A DNA stretch of 64,000 bases from Aotearoamyces nothofagi (lineage: Eukaryota; Ascomycota; Leotiomycetes; Leotiales; Tympanidaceae), in assembly GCA_015345905.1 (NCBI GenBank), contig JADDTR010000030.1, forward strand, positions 124,001 to 188,000. Reading direction: 5' to 3'. The position numbers and the translations under genes were made by a program. Within the stretch, counting starts at the first letter, position 1. The number at the start of each line of letters is the position of its first letter. Shown piece after piece: positions 36,673-47,665 of this stretch. The notes under the pieces are model-generated. The model saw nothing but the letters and a program-made list of their open reading frames with translations, had not been told where the DNA came from and made no database searches.

Positions 36673-37988
36673 TTAAAGGGATAGTGTGAAAAAATCACTA
36701 TCTGGGGACATTTCTAGTCTGTCGTAGTCTGAACCAATGCTGTGGCTCATATCCAATTCAGTTTCCGTGTCTCGACGCCTGCGTTTTGGTTCGAATTTAA
36801 TCGGAGACAGCAAGGAAGGCATTTTTGGAGCTGCTTCTTCTCCATTAAAGGGTGACGAGATGAGGGGGTTGCCCGACGACTCTCCATCGGTCCTGTAATT
36901 CCTATCCGGTTCTATTGTCTTTTTTGGAGACATACGTCTGCGTTTGAAATGAATTGGAGAAACCTGCGATTCTTTCGCCACGTCTGGTTCCCGTCCCGGG
37001 ATTTTGTATAGCACAGGACTTTCAGAGGCATCTTCAACTTTAATTTTTGGTTCTGGGGTAGGCTCTCCGCATGACGATTCCTCAGAGGAGGTGCTATAAG
37101 TCGTGTCCGATGTTATTTCGACGTCTCGGCCACCAGCTGTGATAGGAGCCCTAGCTATAGCCCCTATATTCGCAAGGACGTATTCTGTTGTAAAGCGAGA
37201 GCTAGAGGTAATCCCGAAGCTGTATCCTGCCTGGTTACACCCTGCCAGTGCAAACATATGTAACCGACGATCGCAAGATGCATCACTAATCATAACACAC
37301 TCCAGCCCCAGGGCCAGTCCCTCTTTCATGACGTGGTCTACGCAGACATCGGTGGTCAACCCGCAAACGAAGAGTTGTTGTATGCCAAGGTTCCGCAACA
37401 AAGTGATCAAGGCCGTCTTTTCAAATAAACTGCGACCCGGTCTTTCGATAATCTGCTCACCATCTAACGGATACAATTCTGGAATTATTTGGTGCCCTGG
37501 CGATCCACGGACGAAGAGAGGACCGAGCGGCCCCTTTTCGCCAACGAGCAGACGAGGGACATTGCCGCGGCACCAAAATGCATCCATCGGGTCCATTGTG
37601 CTGAGATCTGCTGGATAGCCTTCTCGACTGTAAAATACCCTAATATTTGCTCTGCGGAATGTGTCTCGGAGAGCCTGAATCCTAGGTATAATTGCTCGTA
37701 TCGGGGAGATATCGATCAGGTTTGCAAGATAACCGTCGGTGTCACATACTATATTGTTATCAGACACAGACACAGTAGGTTTCAAGTTACAGACGAGAGT
37801 CAAAGGAGACCATGATGAGGCAAGCTTGGCATGCTTTGCTTATGAGGTTGGACAACAATACTCATGAACCTATGAAATCGACAGTTTGACCAAATATGGT
37901 AGTCATATCTGTCAATATCTGCTAGGTCGAATAAGAACCAACTTCGTTACTTACTGTCTCTCTGCATATCCATAATTACCAACGCCAT
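36673..37988 (-). CDS. Isochorismatase-fold hydrolase with basic C-terminal tail
   Basis: The large exon (36673-37748) lacks the family's first strand. An upstream exon at 37955-37988 supplies it: MALVIMDMQRD, joined through a 206-bp intron (donor GTAAGT, branch CTGATAAC, acceptor TAG) to give DMQRDICDTDGYLANL. The product is 369 aa. Catalytic features are Asp7 and the nucleophile Cys147 in TTDVCVD. The usual active-site Lys position (about 114, IIERPG) is Arg. The fold ends near residue 225. The last 145 residues are Ser/Pro/Glu-rich with two similar basic motifs, PIHFKRRRMSPKK and PIKFEPKRRRRD, which resemble nuclear localisation signals. Relatives hydrolyse isochorismate, nicotinamide or N-carbamoyl compounds; the substrate here is unknown. 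The long intron is less certain than the exons. Confidence 0.78.
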
Positions 37989-39337
37989 GTTGCTACTAGG
38001 TAGGCCTTCAGTCCGAGGAAGATGCCATGTTTTTGGATGCCTATCAAGTTGCCTCGACAGAAGACTCAGCATCGGAACCCCCGATCCACCGGCCGCGTAT
38101 CCTTGCATTGCGCAGAAATATCTCTGATTTGGTTCCGGCTTTTGTTTATGGGATGCGTAATAGCGGGTAAATGCTGCTGGAGTTCGATGAAAGAAGAGAG
38201 AAATGGGGTCTGAACAGTAGATATGCCATCACCTGGAAAGTATGGCAAGCCCGTGGAGCTGGCAGGAGCCATGAATGAACAGCAAGCTCTAAACCATCGC
38301 AGAAGACCAGACAGGATTGCTGATTCCCAAAGAGCAGGCACGATGATGAACTATTTAACTTGGAACTTACTCGGAATATAGCCGAGAGAAAAATGACTGT
38401 GATGGACAGAACGAAGCAAAATGAAGGAGAAGAAACATGGTTTCCTGCTAATTAATGGCAGGCATATTGAGATGGGTAATCGGGACAATTCCGTACGATA
38501 AGGTGGTCTCTATGAGAGCGCATGCTAGCAATACTATAGCCTTCCGCCAACCGCATTGAAGTCGGAGAGACAGCGCAGAAAGGTGTCGCTGTCGCTGTCG
38601 CTGTAATTGACGGGCTATGACGGTTGTAGCAGAAGCACTCACAACCGGCCGAGAAGCACTCTAAACAGGCTTGTACAGCTGCCTACACCTCGCCCAGTGT
38701 ACGCATAGAGGTGTCGACGGCAGGCGATGCCATACCTCAGCAGACGGGAATGGATGTATATAGCTGCTGTATTTCGCAGCATATGGGCATATGGACCTGC
38801 CGTCAGCGCTGCGAGATATGAACATTTCTTAAACGTAACGGGAACGAGCGTTTGCAATCAAGATCCTAGCCGCGGACGTGCCGCGATACGCAGGACCGCA
38901 CGAGATAAGCCTTGCGGCCCGGCAGCAAGCCTCCACTTTTCTTCAGCGAGCGGTAAATCCGACGGGCCAATGGCAGGCAATGCTGCCGCTCCGTCCTGCA
39001 GACGCCGGCACCCATTTCTCGGCATCTCTTCTGGTTGCCCGATGCGTCCAGCAGCTATGCCGGCCCACGCGACGGACGACACAGCGCAATTAGTTACAAC
39101 TTATCGCCAGCAGCGCCTCCCAGAGCCTCTATCAGAGATGTACGAGGAGAGGGCAAGTCCATATCATATGGACGCTGGCGACGACTAAGCTGCTGCTGTA
39201 GTCGCTGGCTTTCCCTATAAAGATGGGATAGTGTCCTGTCCAGGCTGTGCCATTTCACTTTCTCTGTTTCCTCTCCTCTCTTCCCGAACTGCTCTTGCAA
39301 ACCTCCTTGAGTCTTGGCTGCCCTGTATATCTCCGAG
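37989..39337. other. Bidirectional upstream region (isochorismatase / permease)
   Basis: No gene is supported in about 1.35 kb. A hexamer run GTCGCTGTCGCTGTCGCTG lies at about 38586. The permease leader before 39338 is CT-rich with a TATAAA. Confidence 0.55.
39216..39221 (+). promoter_or_regulatory. TATA box of the permease gene
   Basis: TATAAA lies 117 bp upstream of the permease ATG, followed by a pyrimidine-rich leader (TTTCTCTGTTTCCTCTCCTC region). Position and context fit a core promoter. Confidence 0.5.
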
Positions 39338-41109
39338 ATGGCTTCAACAGACCAAGAAGCAAATGGCTTTTCCGAGGACACTGCCGAAGACGCTACTCTG
39401 GGAAACCTGGGTTACCAGCATGGTGTGTGACGCTCTCTGCATAAACTCAGCAGCAGGATAAATGCTAACTCTGGGTAGAGCTCAAGAGGTCTTTTGGACT
39501 CATTGGCATGATAGGCTTCTCATTTTCCATCGTTACCTGGTGCGTCTAGCCCCTGGACATGCAATCAGCCAGCGACTAATATCTGCTTTAGTTGGAGCGC
39601 TCTGGGAGGAGTCTTAGTGACCGGTGTGAATGCTGGTGGCCCACCTGTAATGATATGGGGTTGGATTGGCATCTGCGTTGTCTCTCTCTGTGTAGCATAC
39701 TCAATGGCTGAAATGTGCTCGGAGTACCCGGTTGCTGGTGGACAATACTCTTGGGTATATATCCTAGCACCGAAGAGCGTTCGACGACAGTTTTCATATC
39801 TTACTGGATGGTTCATGATAATTGGTAAGTGCCAGCACGAGGAAGTGCCTGCATGTTTTAACAACCTCCAGGCATCCTCGCAATGGGAGCTACAAATAGC
39901 TTCATCGGTGCCAATTTCATTCTCGGCCAGGCGAACCTCGTCAACCCAAATTACGTGATCGAAAGATGGCATACAGTTCTAGTCGCATATGCTATTACTC
40001 TGCTTGCAACTTTCATTAATCTGTGGGGCCCGAAGCTACTCGACAAGATCTCAAAATTCGCTTTAATATTTAACATCACCTCGTTCCTCGTAACCATCAT
40101 AGTCATCCTCGCCTGCAACACGGAAAAGCAGTCTGCCTCTTTCGTGTTCTCAGACTTCCAGAACTTTACAGGATTTGGCAATGCTATGGCTGGCGTCATT
40201 GGTATCCTTCAGCCCGCGTTCGGCATGTGTTGTTACGACGCCCCTTCTCATATGACCGAAGAGATAAAGGATGCCAGCAAGCAAGCACCAAGAGCTATGG
40301 TTCTTTCCGTCTGGATCGGCTCTATTACTGGCTTCGTATTCCTCGTTGCTGTCTGCTTCTGTATCGGAGACATTAACACTGTAGCCGACTCGTCTACCGG
40401 TGTTCCTCTCATCCAAATTTACTACGACTCAACCGGGAGCAATGCCGCTTCCTGCGTTCTAGCAACTATGATTGTAGTTGTCGACATTGCATGCGGCAAC
40501 GCCCTCCTTGCAGAAGGATCGCGATCTCTCTATGCATTTGCTCGCGACCACGGCCTACCATTTTCCTCGACCATCTCCAAAATCGAGCCAAAGCATCAAG
40601 TTCCAGTCGTCGCTATCCTCGTTGGTACCATTATCCAGATGGCTTTCAACAGTATATACTTTGGGACTGTGACCGGATTCAACACTGTTATTGCAATCGC
40701 CACCGAGGGATTCTACCTCTCTTACGCGATGCCATTACTCGTTCGTTTGATTGCCCATTTCAACGGCACACACAGACAACTCACTGGGCCATGGGCTATG
40801 AGACCGATGGTTAGTCTAGCTACCAACTTGATCGGACTTATATTCCTACTCTTTACATGCATCACGTTCAATTTTCCCTCAGAATATCCGGTTACGAGTG
40901 AGAATATGAATTACACCAGTGCAGCCATTGGAGCTATTATGTTCTTGGCACTAGTGACTTGGTTCACTACAGCGAGGACGAAGTTTTCCGGCCCAGAGGT
41001 TGAAGGTGTTATAGATCTTGTGACAGGCCATGGGGTGATTCATGATGGGGCAATAGAGAAGGACAACGACTCTAAACTACAGGATGACTCAGAAAAGAGG
41101 TCGGAATAA
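39338..41109 (+). CDS. APC-family amino acid/choline/GABA permease
   Basis: Four exons, 39338-39422, 39479-39539, 39592-39824 and 39872-41109, with introns of 56, 52 and 47 bp. The joins restore the continuous first helices: HELKRSFGLIGMIGFSFSIV, then TCWSALGGVLVTGVNAGGP, then GWFMIIGILAMGATN. The product is 538 aa with about twelve transmembrane segments, a cytosolic acidic N-terminus and a hydrophilic C-terminal tail. Family hallmarks are the sequence MAEMCSEYPVAGGQYSWVY after helix 2-3 and SHMTEEIKDASKQAPRAM in the middle, both typical of the fungal ACT branch (Hnm1 choline, Uga4 GABA, Gap-like relatives). Plasma-membrane proton-coupled uptake is expected; the substrate among amino acids, GABA or choline is not readable. 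Confidence 0.92.
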
Positions 41110-42244
41110 TAAACATACCCTTAATCATATTCGTATAGAAAGATTTAGAATAATTAATTCATGATATTTTATTAGCAAAGTATAACGAGAAATAAGATAG
41201 CATCTCTACTAGACAAACTCTGCCTGCGTTGTAGACCCTGTGCGTGTGGCAACTAGGACTCGTACGTTGTGAGCCAGTGCAACGCAGCCACTTAATTCCA
41301 ACCTCTACCCTAGGCAGCGCTTGAATGCCAGCGGCGCAGAGGCACTACTAAACCGGCTTCCGGCGCGCTGTCTGGCATCGACGACAGCTCTCCCTTACAA
41401 ATCCTCCATCCGTTCTCCGTCAGCACCAAGCACTCGCGCCGACCAATCCAGAGCCCTGCTGCCACTAACAGCCTCCAGCAGCGACAGCCTATACGGTCTA
41501 TGCAGCCTGTCGTCGCCTACCGAGCACCAGCCAGCCAGCCAGCCAGCCAGCCCGCCCGCTCTGACCCCCATCTATCTCGTCCTGGTCGTGGCCGTCGGAA
41601 CGGACGGGGGGGCCGACTGTTCATCGGGAGGGGGGGCTGGCTTTCTGCTGCCGGCCCGTTCGGGACAGCTAGCTAGCGACGGCTCGGTCGGTCGGGCTGT
41701 GGGCGGTTGTTGGATTCTTGATATCGTCGACGCCGTGCTCAGGGAAGGGCTACTACTACCTTGACGCCCGGCGACGATACGATACGGGGCCCGGCTGGAT
41801 CTGCCGCCTCGTACGGGCGAGGCTCGCGCTGCTATACTTATACTTTGCTAGAAAGATCGAGAGAGAGAGGGGAGGGGAAGGCACCTCGATGGATCTGGCT
41901 GCGAGAGAGGTAAGGTGAGGCACCTCGATGGATCCAACTACAAAACTCCCAGAGTTGAGGATTCGCGTATGGGGCGTCTTTCTGCCATGTAGTAATAATA
42001 ATAATGAAAAAAAATCTATATATAATTCGCTCGCTACGTTGAAATCGGTGAAAGAAGAAGTAAGAAGTAAGAACAAATCGGGAAATTTTATCAAACGATA
42101 GATAGATACATTGTTGAAATTCTAAGAGCCGGCCGGTACGGACCGGTCGGTGGGAAAGGAATTTCCTGAGACAGTCGTGGCAGGAGATATCTATCGTGAG
42201 TGGGGTTTTTTTATTAATTTGTGACTTGAGCTTTAAGCAAGAGA

Positions 42245-42297
42245 GTAAGTAAGTAAGTAAGCAAGTAAGTAAGTAAGTAAGTAAGTAAGCAAGCAAG
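42245..42297. repeat. AAGT tetranucleotide microsatellite
   Basis: About thirteen units of AAGT with three AAGC interruptions. It is open in all minus-strand frames, so apparent Leu/Thr-rich frames over it are spurious. Confidence 0.95.
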
Positions 42298-42344
42298 AAT
42301 ACAAAGTCGTAGACTGACGGCGGTATTGAGTTGCGATGGGGTGG

Positions 42345-42540
42345 TAGGTGGATAAATGATAGTAGTAGATGGATGAATGATAGTAGGTGGATGAAATAAT
42401 AGTAGATGGATGAAATAGCAATATAAAGATAAATAATAGCAAATAGATAAAAACAGCAAATAGATGAAAACAGCAGATAGATGAAAATAGCAAATGAATA
42501 AAAAGAGTAGATAGATAAAAACAGCAATCTAAAGGAGAAT
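42345..42540. repeat. Imperfect tandem array of GATGGATGAA/ACAGCAAATAGAT units
   Basis: Units of about 15-18 bp related to ATAGTAGATGGATGAA change gradually into ACAGCAAATAGATGAAA. This looks like a minisatellite that has spread by unequal exchange or slippage. Confidence 0.8.
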
Positions 42541-42906
42541 GAAATCAGACGAGTTGACCGAGAGGGGTTCAGATATTGATATAGTCAAGTCAGTCAAATC
42601 AAATCAAATCAAATCAATTCAATTATACACATACATATATACACACACATATATATATTCATCAAGAGACATATTACATCCATGAATTATACAATGCTAT
42701 ACGATCAGGTGGCCGGCTGTCCGTATAGCGATATCGTATCTTGGGTATAGATACTGTACGGAGATATAGAGGTGACCTAACCTGGCTCGGGCTCGGGCTC
42801 AGCGGCGCGCTCTGGGGGTGGTATCACGACAACACGTGCTTGGAGTCTTGGATAATGCGTCGAGTTTTGAAGTGGTGTAATGATGCCAGTGATGCATTGG
42901 GGATAT

Positions 42907-42941
42907 ATCTGCTATCTGCTATCTGCTATCTGCTATCTGCT
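42907..42941. repeat. TATCTGC heptamer repeat
   Basis: Five tandem copies of TATCTGC just downstream of the orphan gene at 43070. A related ATAGCAGATAGCAG array occurs about 1.6 kb away at 44520. Confidence 0.9.
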
Positions 42942-43069
42942 TAATAGAAAAAGATTGGGAATAGATAATACAGCCAGTGTGGCAAGGTGAAAGATTACGA
43001 GCCGGCTCGCCCAGCAGACACGCCCAAACGCCGCAGGAGATGCTTCCAGGAGATGCGGTGCCACGAGAG

Positions 43070-43759
43070 TCATGGCAGCGCCCATCTGACCTTCTTCTTT
43101 AGCTTTCGGGGAGGCGGCATGGGAGCCTCGTCGTCGGTGCTCCTTGGCGTCTTGCCCTGTGGCCCGTCGAGGCTGAGCGCCGGCACGTCTTCGTTTGCGT
43201 CTTCGTCGCCTTCGGGGATGGACCACACGTCCGGAGACGGCTCTCGCCAGGTGTGACGTCTCGTGCCGGAGAGGCTGCGCGTCTGACCCCTGCCACTGCC
43301 CCTTCGTGGTGGAATGGTTCTAACACTCCCTCGACCTCGCGAGGCTGACGATGGAGGGGTTTGGCTATCAGGAGTCTTGGTACTCAATATGCTGGCGCTT
43401 CGTTGCTTTCGTGGGGCCCTGTCGGGAGATCGATGAGCGCGAGTAAAGTCGCGGAGGCTCAGAGGCACAGCAAAACCTCTGCCTGCGACTCCAAGCTGAT
43501 ACGGGTCATCCTCCGCGTCAAGTGGAGTTCGCTGTAGAGATGACGGCGAAACCTCGCGTATGGGAGAATCAATATCCTCATCCGACTCTATTCCCGCCGA
43601 CAGGTGGAAGCGATCTTCGTCAGCTTCGTCGGGAGAAGTGAGGAAGTACGCAAAGGGATTAGCGTCGATGTCGTCGACTTGATGTATGTCATCGTCTTCG
43701 TGGAGACGGATGATGGTAGGGGGCCAAGATTCCCGCCGGTTCAGCTCGTTGAACGGCAT
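43070..43759 (-). CDS. Disordered acidic/basic orphan protein
   Basis: 229 aa, one exon, start MPFNELNRRESWPPT. The N-terminal 80 residues are acidic (EDDDIHQVDDIDANPF, EADEDRFHL); the middle is Arg/Ser/Pro-rich with RGRGSVR-type motifs; the end is basic, KLKKKVRWALP. No domain is recognised. It is the only frame in this 4.4-kb region with a balanced, protein-like amino-acid pattern, and there are good Lys/Arg versus Asp/Glu blocks. It could be a nuclear or RNA-associated disordered protein, but that is a guess from composition alone. Confidence 0.55.
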   Translation of the reverse strand: MPFNELNRRESWPPTIIRLHEDDDIHQVDDIDANPFAYFLTSPDEADEDRFHLSAGIESDEDIDSPIREVSPSSLQRTPLDAEDDPYQLGVAGRGFAVPLSLRDFTRAHRSPDRAPRKQRSASILSTKTPDSQTPPSSASRGRGSVRTIPPRRGSGRGQTRSLSGTRRHTWREPSPDVWSIPEGDEDANEDVPALSLDGPQGKTPRSTDDEAPMPPPRKLKKKVRWALP

Positions 43760-44487
43760 TGCGGCAGCGGCGTGAGACGAGGCTGGAGAGAAAAACGAGG
43801 GTGTAGCCCGGCTCCTGGCCGGTCGACGATCGAACCCTGCACTACAGAGGTTGAGGATGCCGTGCGTCGCGATGGCAGCAGATGCAACGCAGTGAAATGA
43901 GCATGAGCGAATGCGAGACGGCAGATACTTATACCACGACGAGGAGAAGGCCTCGACGGCCCTGACCGGACGGCGCGAGGCTCCAGTTATCTACAGCATG
44001 CGCCGCCTTCAGTCGTCGCCGCGAGCTGATCTGGATGATTCATCCGCGCAAGACACCGCGCAAGACAGCCACCCACGAGTCAGGAGCCGCGACGCAGTTG
44101 ACCTGGACGATACGAGGCAAAGGGGCGCCAACCAGCGCAGGGGCGATGGAGATCAGGAAGAATCTCCGCCGTCAGCGGTGTCGCCGTCAGCGGTGTCCTG
44201 GGGATGTTCTGGGGATGTTCTGGGGAGGAGGCGAGTGCTGGGTGGTGGGCGGAGGGCGGAGGGCGGAGGGCGGCAGGCTGACCAGAGCAGCAGGAGGGTG
44301 GCAGCCGGGTCGGATTGGTGAGACACACGAGACCCCTTCCAGCCAACCGGCGGGCTGCTGCCTGCAGGTGACCTGGCGAGAGAGTCATGGCCGGCCCACG
44401 CAGCCCTCGACCACGCCGGCACGACGAGACTCGTCCTGGCAGTCCGGCCAGGCCAGGCAAGACCAGGCCGGACCCCGTAGCCGTCAC

Positions 44488-44612
44488 GTGCAGGTAGCAG
44501 GTAGCAGGTAGCAGGTAGCGTAGCATATAGCATATAGCAGATAGCAGATAGCGAGGGTGCGAGGTCCAGGCCTGGGCGAATGGCTACGGCTACGGCTACG
44601 GCTACGGCTCCG
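44488..44612. repeat. Cluster of GGTAGCA, ATAGCAG and GGCTAC tandem repeats
   Basis: Three adjoining short-unit arrays: four GGTAGCA-type units, four ATAGCAG/ATAGCAT units, then about four GGCTAC/ACGGCT units. All are short and fairly regular, so likely recent slippage products. Confidence 0.85.
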
Positions 44613-45500
44613 TGTGCACAGCGGCAGAGCCGTCGCCGATAAGACGGGAATGGCGGTGCGAGCGTAGAGACAAGTCTATTGTATATCACGACTCTGTCAG
44701 CGGGAGAGCTACCTGCTACCCGCTACCTGCTAGGGAGCCTCGGGAAAGAAGCCATCCGAAAGAGAGATATGGCATTTCCAACCCGTGCCTCTCTGGACAT
44801 GCCTGGCGGGGGAGGTTGTGCGGTGATGGCTGGGCCCGCAGCTTCGCAGTAGAGCGGGTGCCTGAGGACCTACACCTACGGTTTGGCTAGGCACGAGAAG
44901 GGCGTGGAAGCAGGCCAGGTCACGGGGCATGAGCCCGGGACGCCTCGCCCTCTCCGCACCTGACCTCCCCTCGTCTCCCTGTATCCTGTATCAGGACGAG
45001 CAGACAAGACCGTGGTGCTCTCCAGGCCAGTCTGGGCTCTACAGCAGCAGCTCAGGCTGCATTCCGCAATCAGCACCGCTCCAAGATAAGGGATAAGGTA
45101 GCTGACTAAGGCGCCTTGTAGCGTGGTGGCTTTTGTCTAGTCAGTTGGCGAAAGTTTGTCGACAATGGAGCACCCGAGAGCATGCTGGAGTGCTGGGACG
45201 TGCTCCATGCCTGGCATAGAAGGCACAATCCAGAGCATGCTATACCGGGAGCCATGCCTCCTTTTCCAGGCACCCATTCCACTACCGCCAATCCTCACCT
45301 CCCTTTGCGTGCGCGCCAAGACACATCGCACGTGACACATCGCCGCTCTGTTCAACCTCACCCATCCTCACCGGTGTTCTTGTATGTACTTTATCACCTC
45401 ACCTCTGCTCACCCATCTTGTCCGGGGTATAGCAATCCCCAGTCGCGCTACAATTGAGAGCGTCAAGTCTTGGCGAGAAGGATTCAGAGGAGCCAGAACG

Positions 45501-45546
45501 GGCTCCCCGGGGCCGTGATAGGCTCCCCGGGGCCGTGATGGGCTCC
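45501..45546. repeat. 20-bp direct repeat at the isochore edge
   Basis: GGCTCCCCGGGGCCGTGATA-type units, two full and one partial copy, with an internal CCCCGGGG palindrome. It lies just before the switch to AT-rich sequence. Confidence 0.9.
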
Positions 45547-45570
45547 TGGTATTAGAATGGCCCCCTGGAC

Positions 45571-47155
45571 TCACCATCCTAGTATTATATATCAATGTTA
45601 TTACAGAAGTAGAGTTGGAATTCTGCCTTGCAATACACTCCTGATTCTAATCTCTGCTGTAATTCTTGTTCTTAAGTTCTCTACCTTGTCTACTCTCCTT
45701 GCTATTTATCTTGACTATTTCTATCTGCCTTTAATGCTCTACTTTTTATTAATGGAATTCTAATCTACCAAGCTAGTAATATAAAGAACTTCTTATATTT
45801 AATCTATAGTAAAATCTCTCTATTATCTTAAAAGTCCTAGAATCTTTTACTTATAGTTGCTAGAAACCACTATTCCAAATAGACAAGAAAAAGGTAATAG
45901 AGAAGAAGGTAAAGGTAGTATAAGAGAATAGATTTAATAATAATATAATTGGAATTAATAATCGCTCTATCTTTTAAGAGATCTAGCTCTATATAGATAG
46001 ATTATATAAGATATAGATAGAGATATAAGAAGAGTAAGTTCTTTCTAATAAGATATCTTTAATTTAGAGCTTAAGAACTTATTAATATTATAGCTTACTT
46101 CTTTATAGATATAAGAGAGACTATCTAAAAGCAACTCTATATAATTTATATATTCTAAATAGACTAACTAGACTAGACTATAAATAAACAGTCTAGACTA
46201 AATCAAACTATAAAAAGTAGTCTAGTCTAGTCTTTAAATACTTTGATTTTTAAATAGTCTATATTATAGTCTTTGAAACTAGACTAAACTATTTAAAAAC
46301 AGTTTAGTCTAGTTCTAAAGATCTTAGACTATTTCTTTTCTAAATACTCTAATTACTACTTTTTTTACAATTCTAATACTAAGAGTATTATTATTAAGTA
46401 TTACTATTCTATATAGACAAGAAAAGTTATAAAATCCTTTTTCTAAAAATAGTTATAAGAGTTCTAAGAATAGCTCTTTATAGTCTAGTTTAGTCTAGAC
46501 TAGACTGTTTCTAGAAACAGTCTCTATTTTCTATTTGAGACTAGACTGTTTATTTATAGTCTAGTCTAGTCTAGATCTAAACAGTCTAGTCTTTAAAACA
46601 GTCTATAAATTACTCTTAAGACTAGACTAGACTAGACTGTTGACCAATCTATTTAAGACTAATAACTTTAATAAAGACAAAAGATAATAATAGATAGAGG
46701 AGGAAGATAATAATAGATATAGTAGACAGCTGTAATAGAAAGTAGATAATATAGTAGTAGTATTAAGAATTGATAATATCTATTTATCTAACCCTCCTCT
46801 AAATATAAGTTGGAATAGAGTAGAAAGCAATAGAGATATCAATAACAAGTATATCAACTAGAATACTGATAATCAAGAGCTATATCCAAAGTGTAAATAG
46901 CTGTCCTCTTTCTACAACAGTCTAATATAAAGGAAGTATAAATACAGACTATCTCTAGAGTTCTGAGAATACTCTCTCAAGTCTTACTCTCTACTTGATT
47001 ATAGTTCGATAGTCTCTATAGTCTCTAATATAGGATTGCTATTGTTGGTACTTTCTGTACTATATATCTTAGACAATATAATACCCGATTGCTATAAGCT
47101 TGACTAGTTATCTACAACTGTTCTATCGACGCTGACTAAGGTTATATTCTATCTA
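45571..47155. repeat. AT-rich, RIP-like block with GTCTAG motifs
   Basis: Composition changes within about 50 bp to very high AT, with almost no CpG and many TpA steps, as expected after repeat-induced point mutation of repeated DNA. Between 46150 and 46650 the motif AGTCTAG/CTAGACT occurs very densely in both orientations. No frame of length survives. Probably degraded transposon-derived DNA; the family cannot be named. Confidence 0.75.
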
Positions 47156-47199
47156 CACTCTCTATACTACTATTCCTTTACTGCAGTTATCTAGGATAG

Positions 47200-47665
47200 C
47201 TGTAATAGACAAGGAGTCTCTTTCAGCCAAGCTGCTTCGCTTATCGAGAGCATCGGCTATATAGGAAAGATTGACAACTTCAACATCAAGTCGATAGAGC
47301 AGTATTCGTTCCTCTTGACTGGTTTTAGCCGGTATAACTTGTCCCAACCTACTGGACCCTAGGATGGCAGGAATGCCAAGGTGCCTGCATTGCAAGGTGG
47401 GTCTTCCAACAGTGATAATAACGGTACTTTGAACGCCAGTGATCCCGACTTCAGCAGCGACGATGATGACAGATGTTCGAGTGAGGATAAGCAGCGGCAT
47501 TCAAGCACGAGGAAGAATGTCCCATGGGACCCTGTAGACGACCAGAGCTTGCTGGCATACAGGAAGGAGAGCAAGTCTTGGCCCTGGATCCTCAAGAAAT
47601 TCTCAGGCAGGACTGAAGCTGTAGTACGCATGCGCTCGACCATTGTACAGCGCAGATGCGACTAA
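47200..47665 (+). pseudogene. Myb/SANT-like domain gene fragment
   Basis: The + frame from about 47209 reads a stretch with SLIESIGYIGKIDNF and QYSFLLTGFSRYNLSQ, meets a TAG at about 47359-47361, then continues in the same frame to 47665. The second part has an acidic low-complexity linker (SSDDDDRCSSED) and a C-terminal Myb/SANT-like helix-turn-helix, PWDPVDDQSLLAYRKESKSW...FSGRTEAVVRMR. This acidic linker plus Myb-like end is a layout I associate with a fungal family of putative DNA-binding proteins. The stop could be removed by an intron ending in that AG, so it may be a poorly modelled gene and not a wreck. Flanked by AT-rich repeats. Confidence 0.45.

Larger units (their letters stand above)
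41110..43069. other. Gene-free stretch rich in microsatellites
   Basis: No supported gene. The first kilobase is GC-rich with a CCAG run near 41532. Then follow AAGT repeats, an imperfect ATGGATGAA-type array, CAAAT repeats (about 42596-42622), AT-rich CA/TA repeats (42626-42660) and TATCTGC heptamers. Confidence 0.65.
43760..45570. other. GC-rich repeat-bearing stretch without a gene
   Basis: Nothing here supports a gene. It is GC-rich with several short tandem repeats (GGTGGTGGGC-type at 44240-44275, GGTAGCA at 44491-44519, ATAGCAG at 44525-44553, GGCTAC at 44581-44610, and a 20-bp unit at 45501-45546). It ends at an abrupt switch to AT-rich DNA. Confidence 0.65.

Noticed and set aside
41838-42527. 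229-codon minus frame rich in Tyr, Leu, Ile
   Set aside because: It is a translation of AAGT and ATGGATGAA repeats; the sister frames are equally open and equally repetitive.
44035-44689. Overlapping 148-178 codon frames on both strands
   Set aside because: GC-rich tandem repeats without codon bias or motif.
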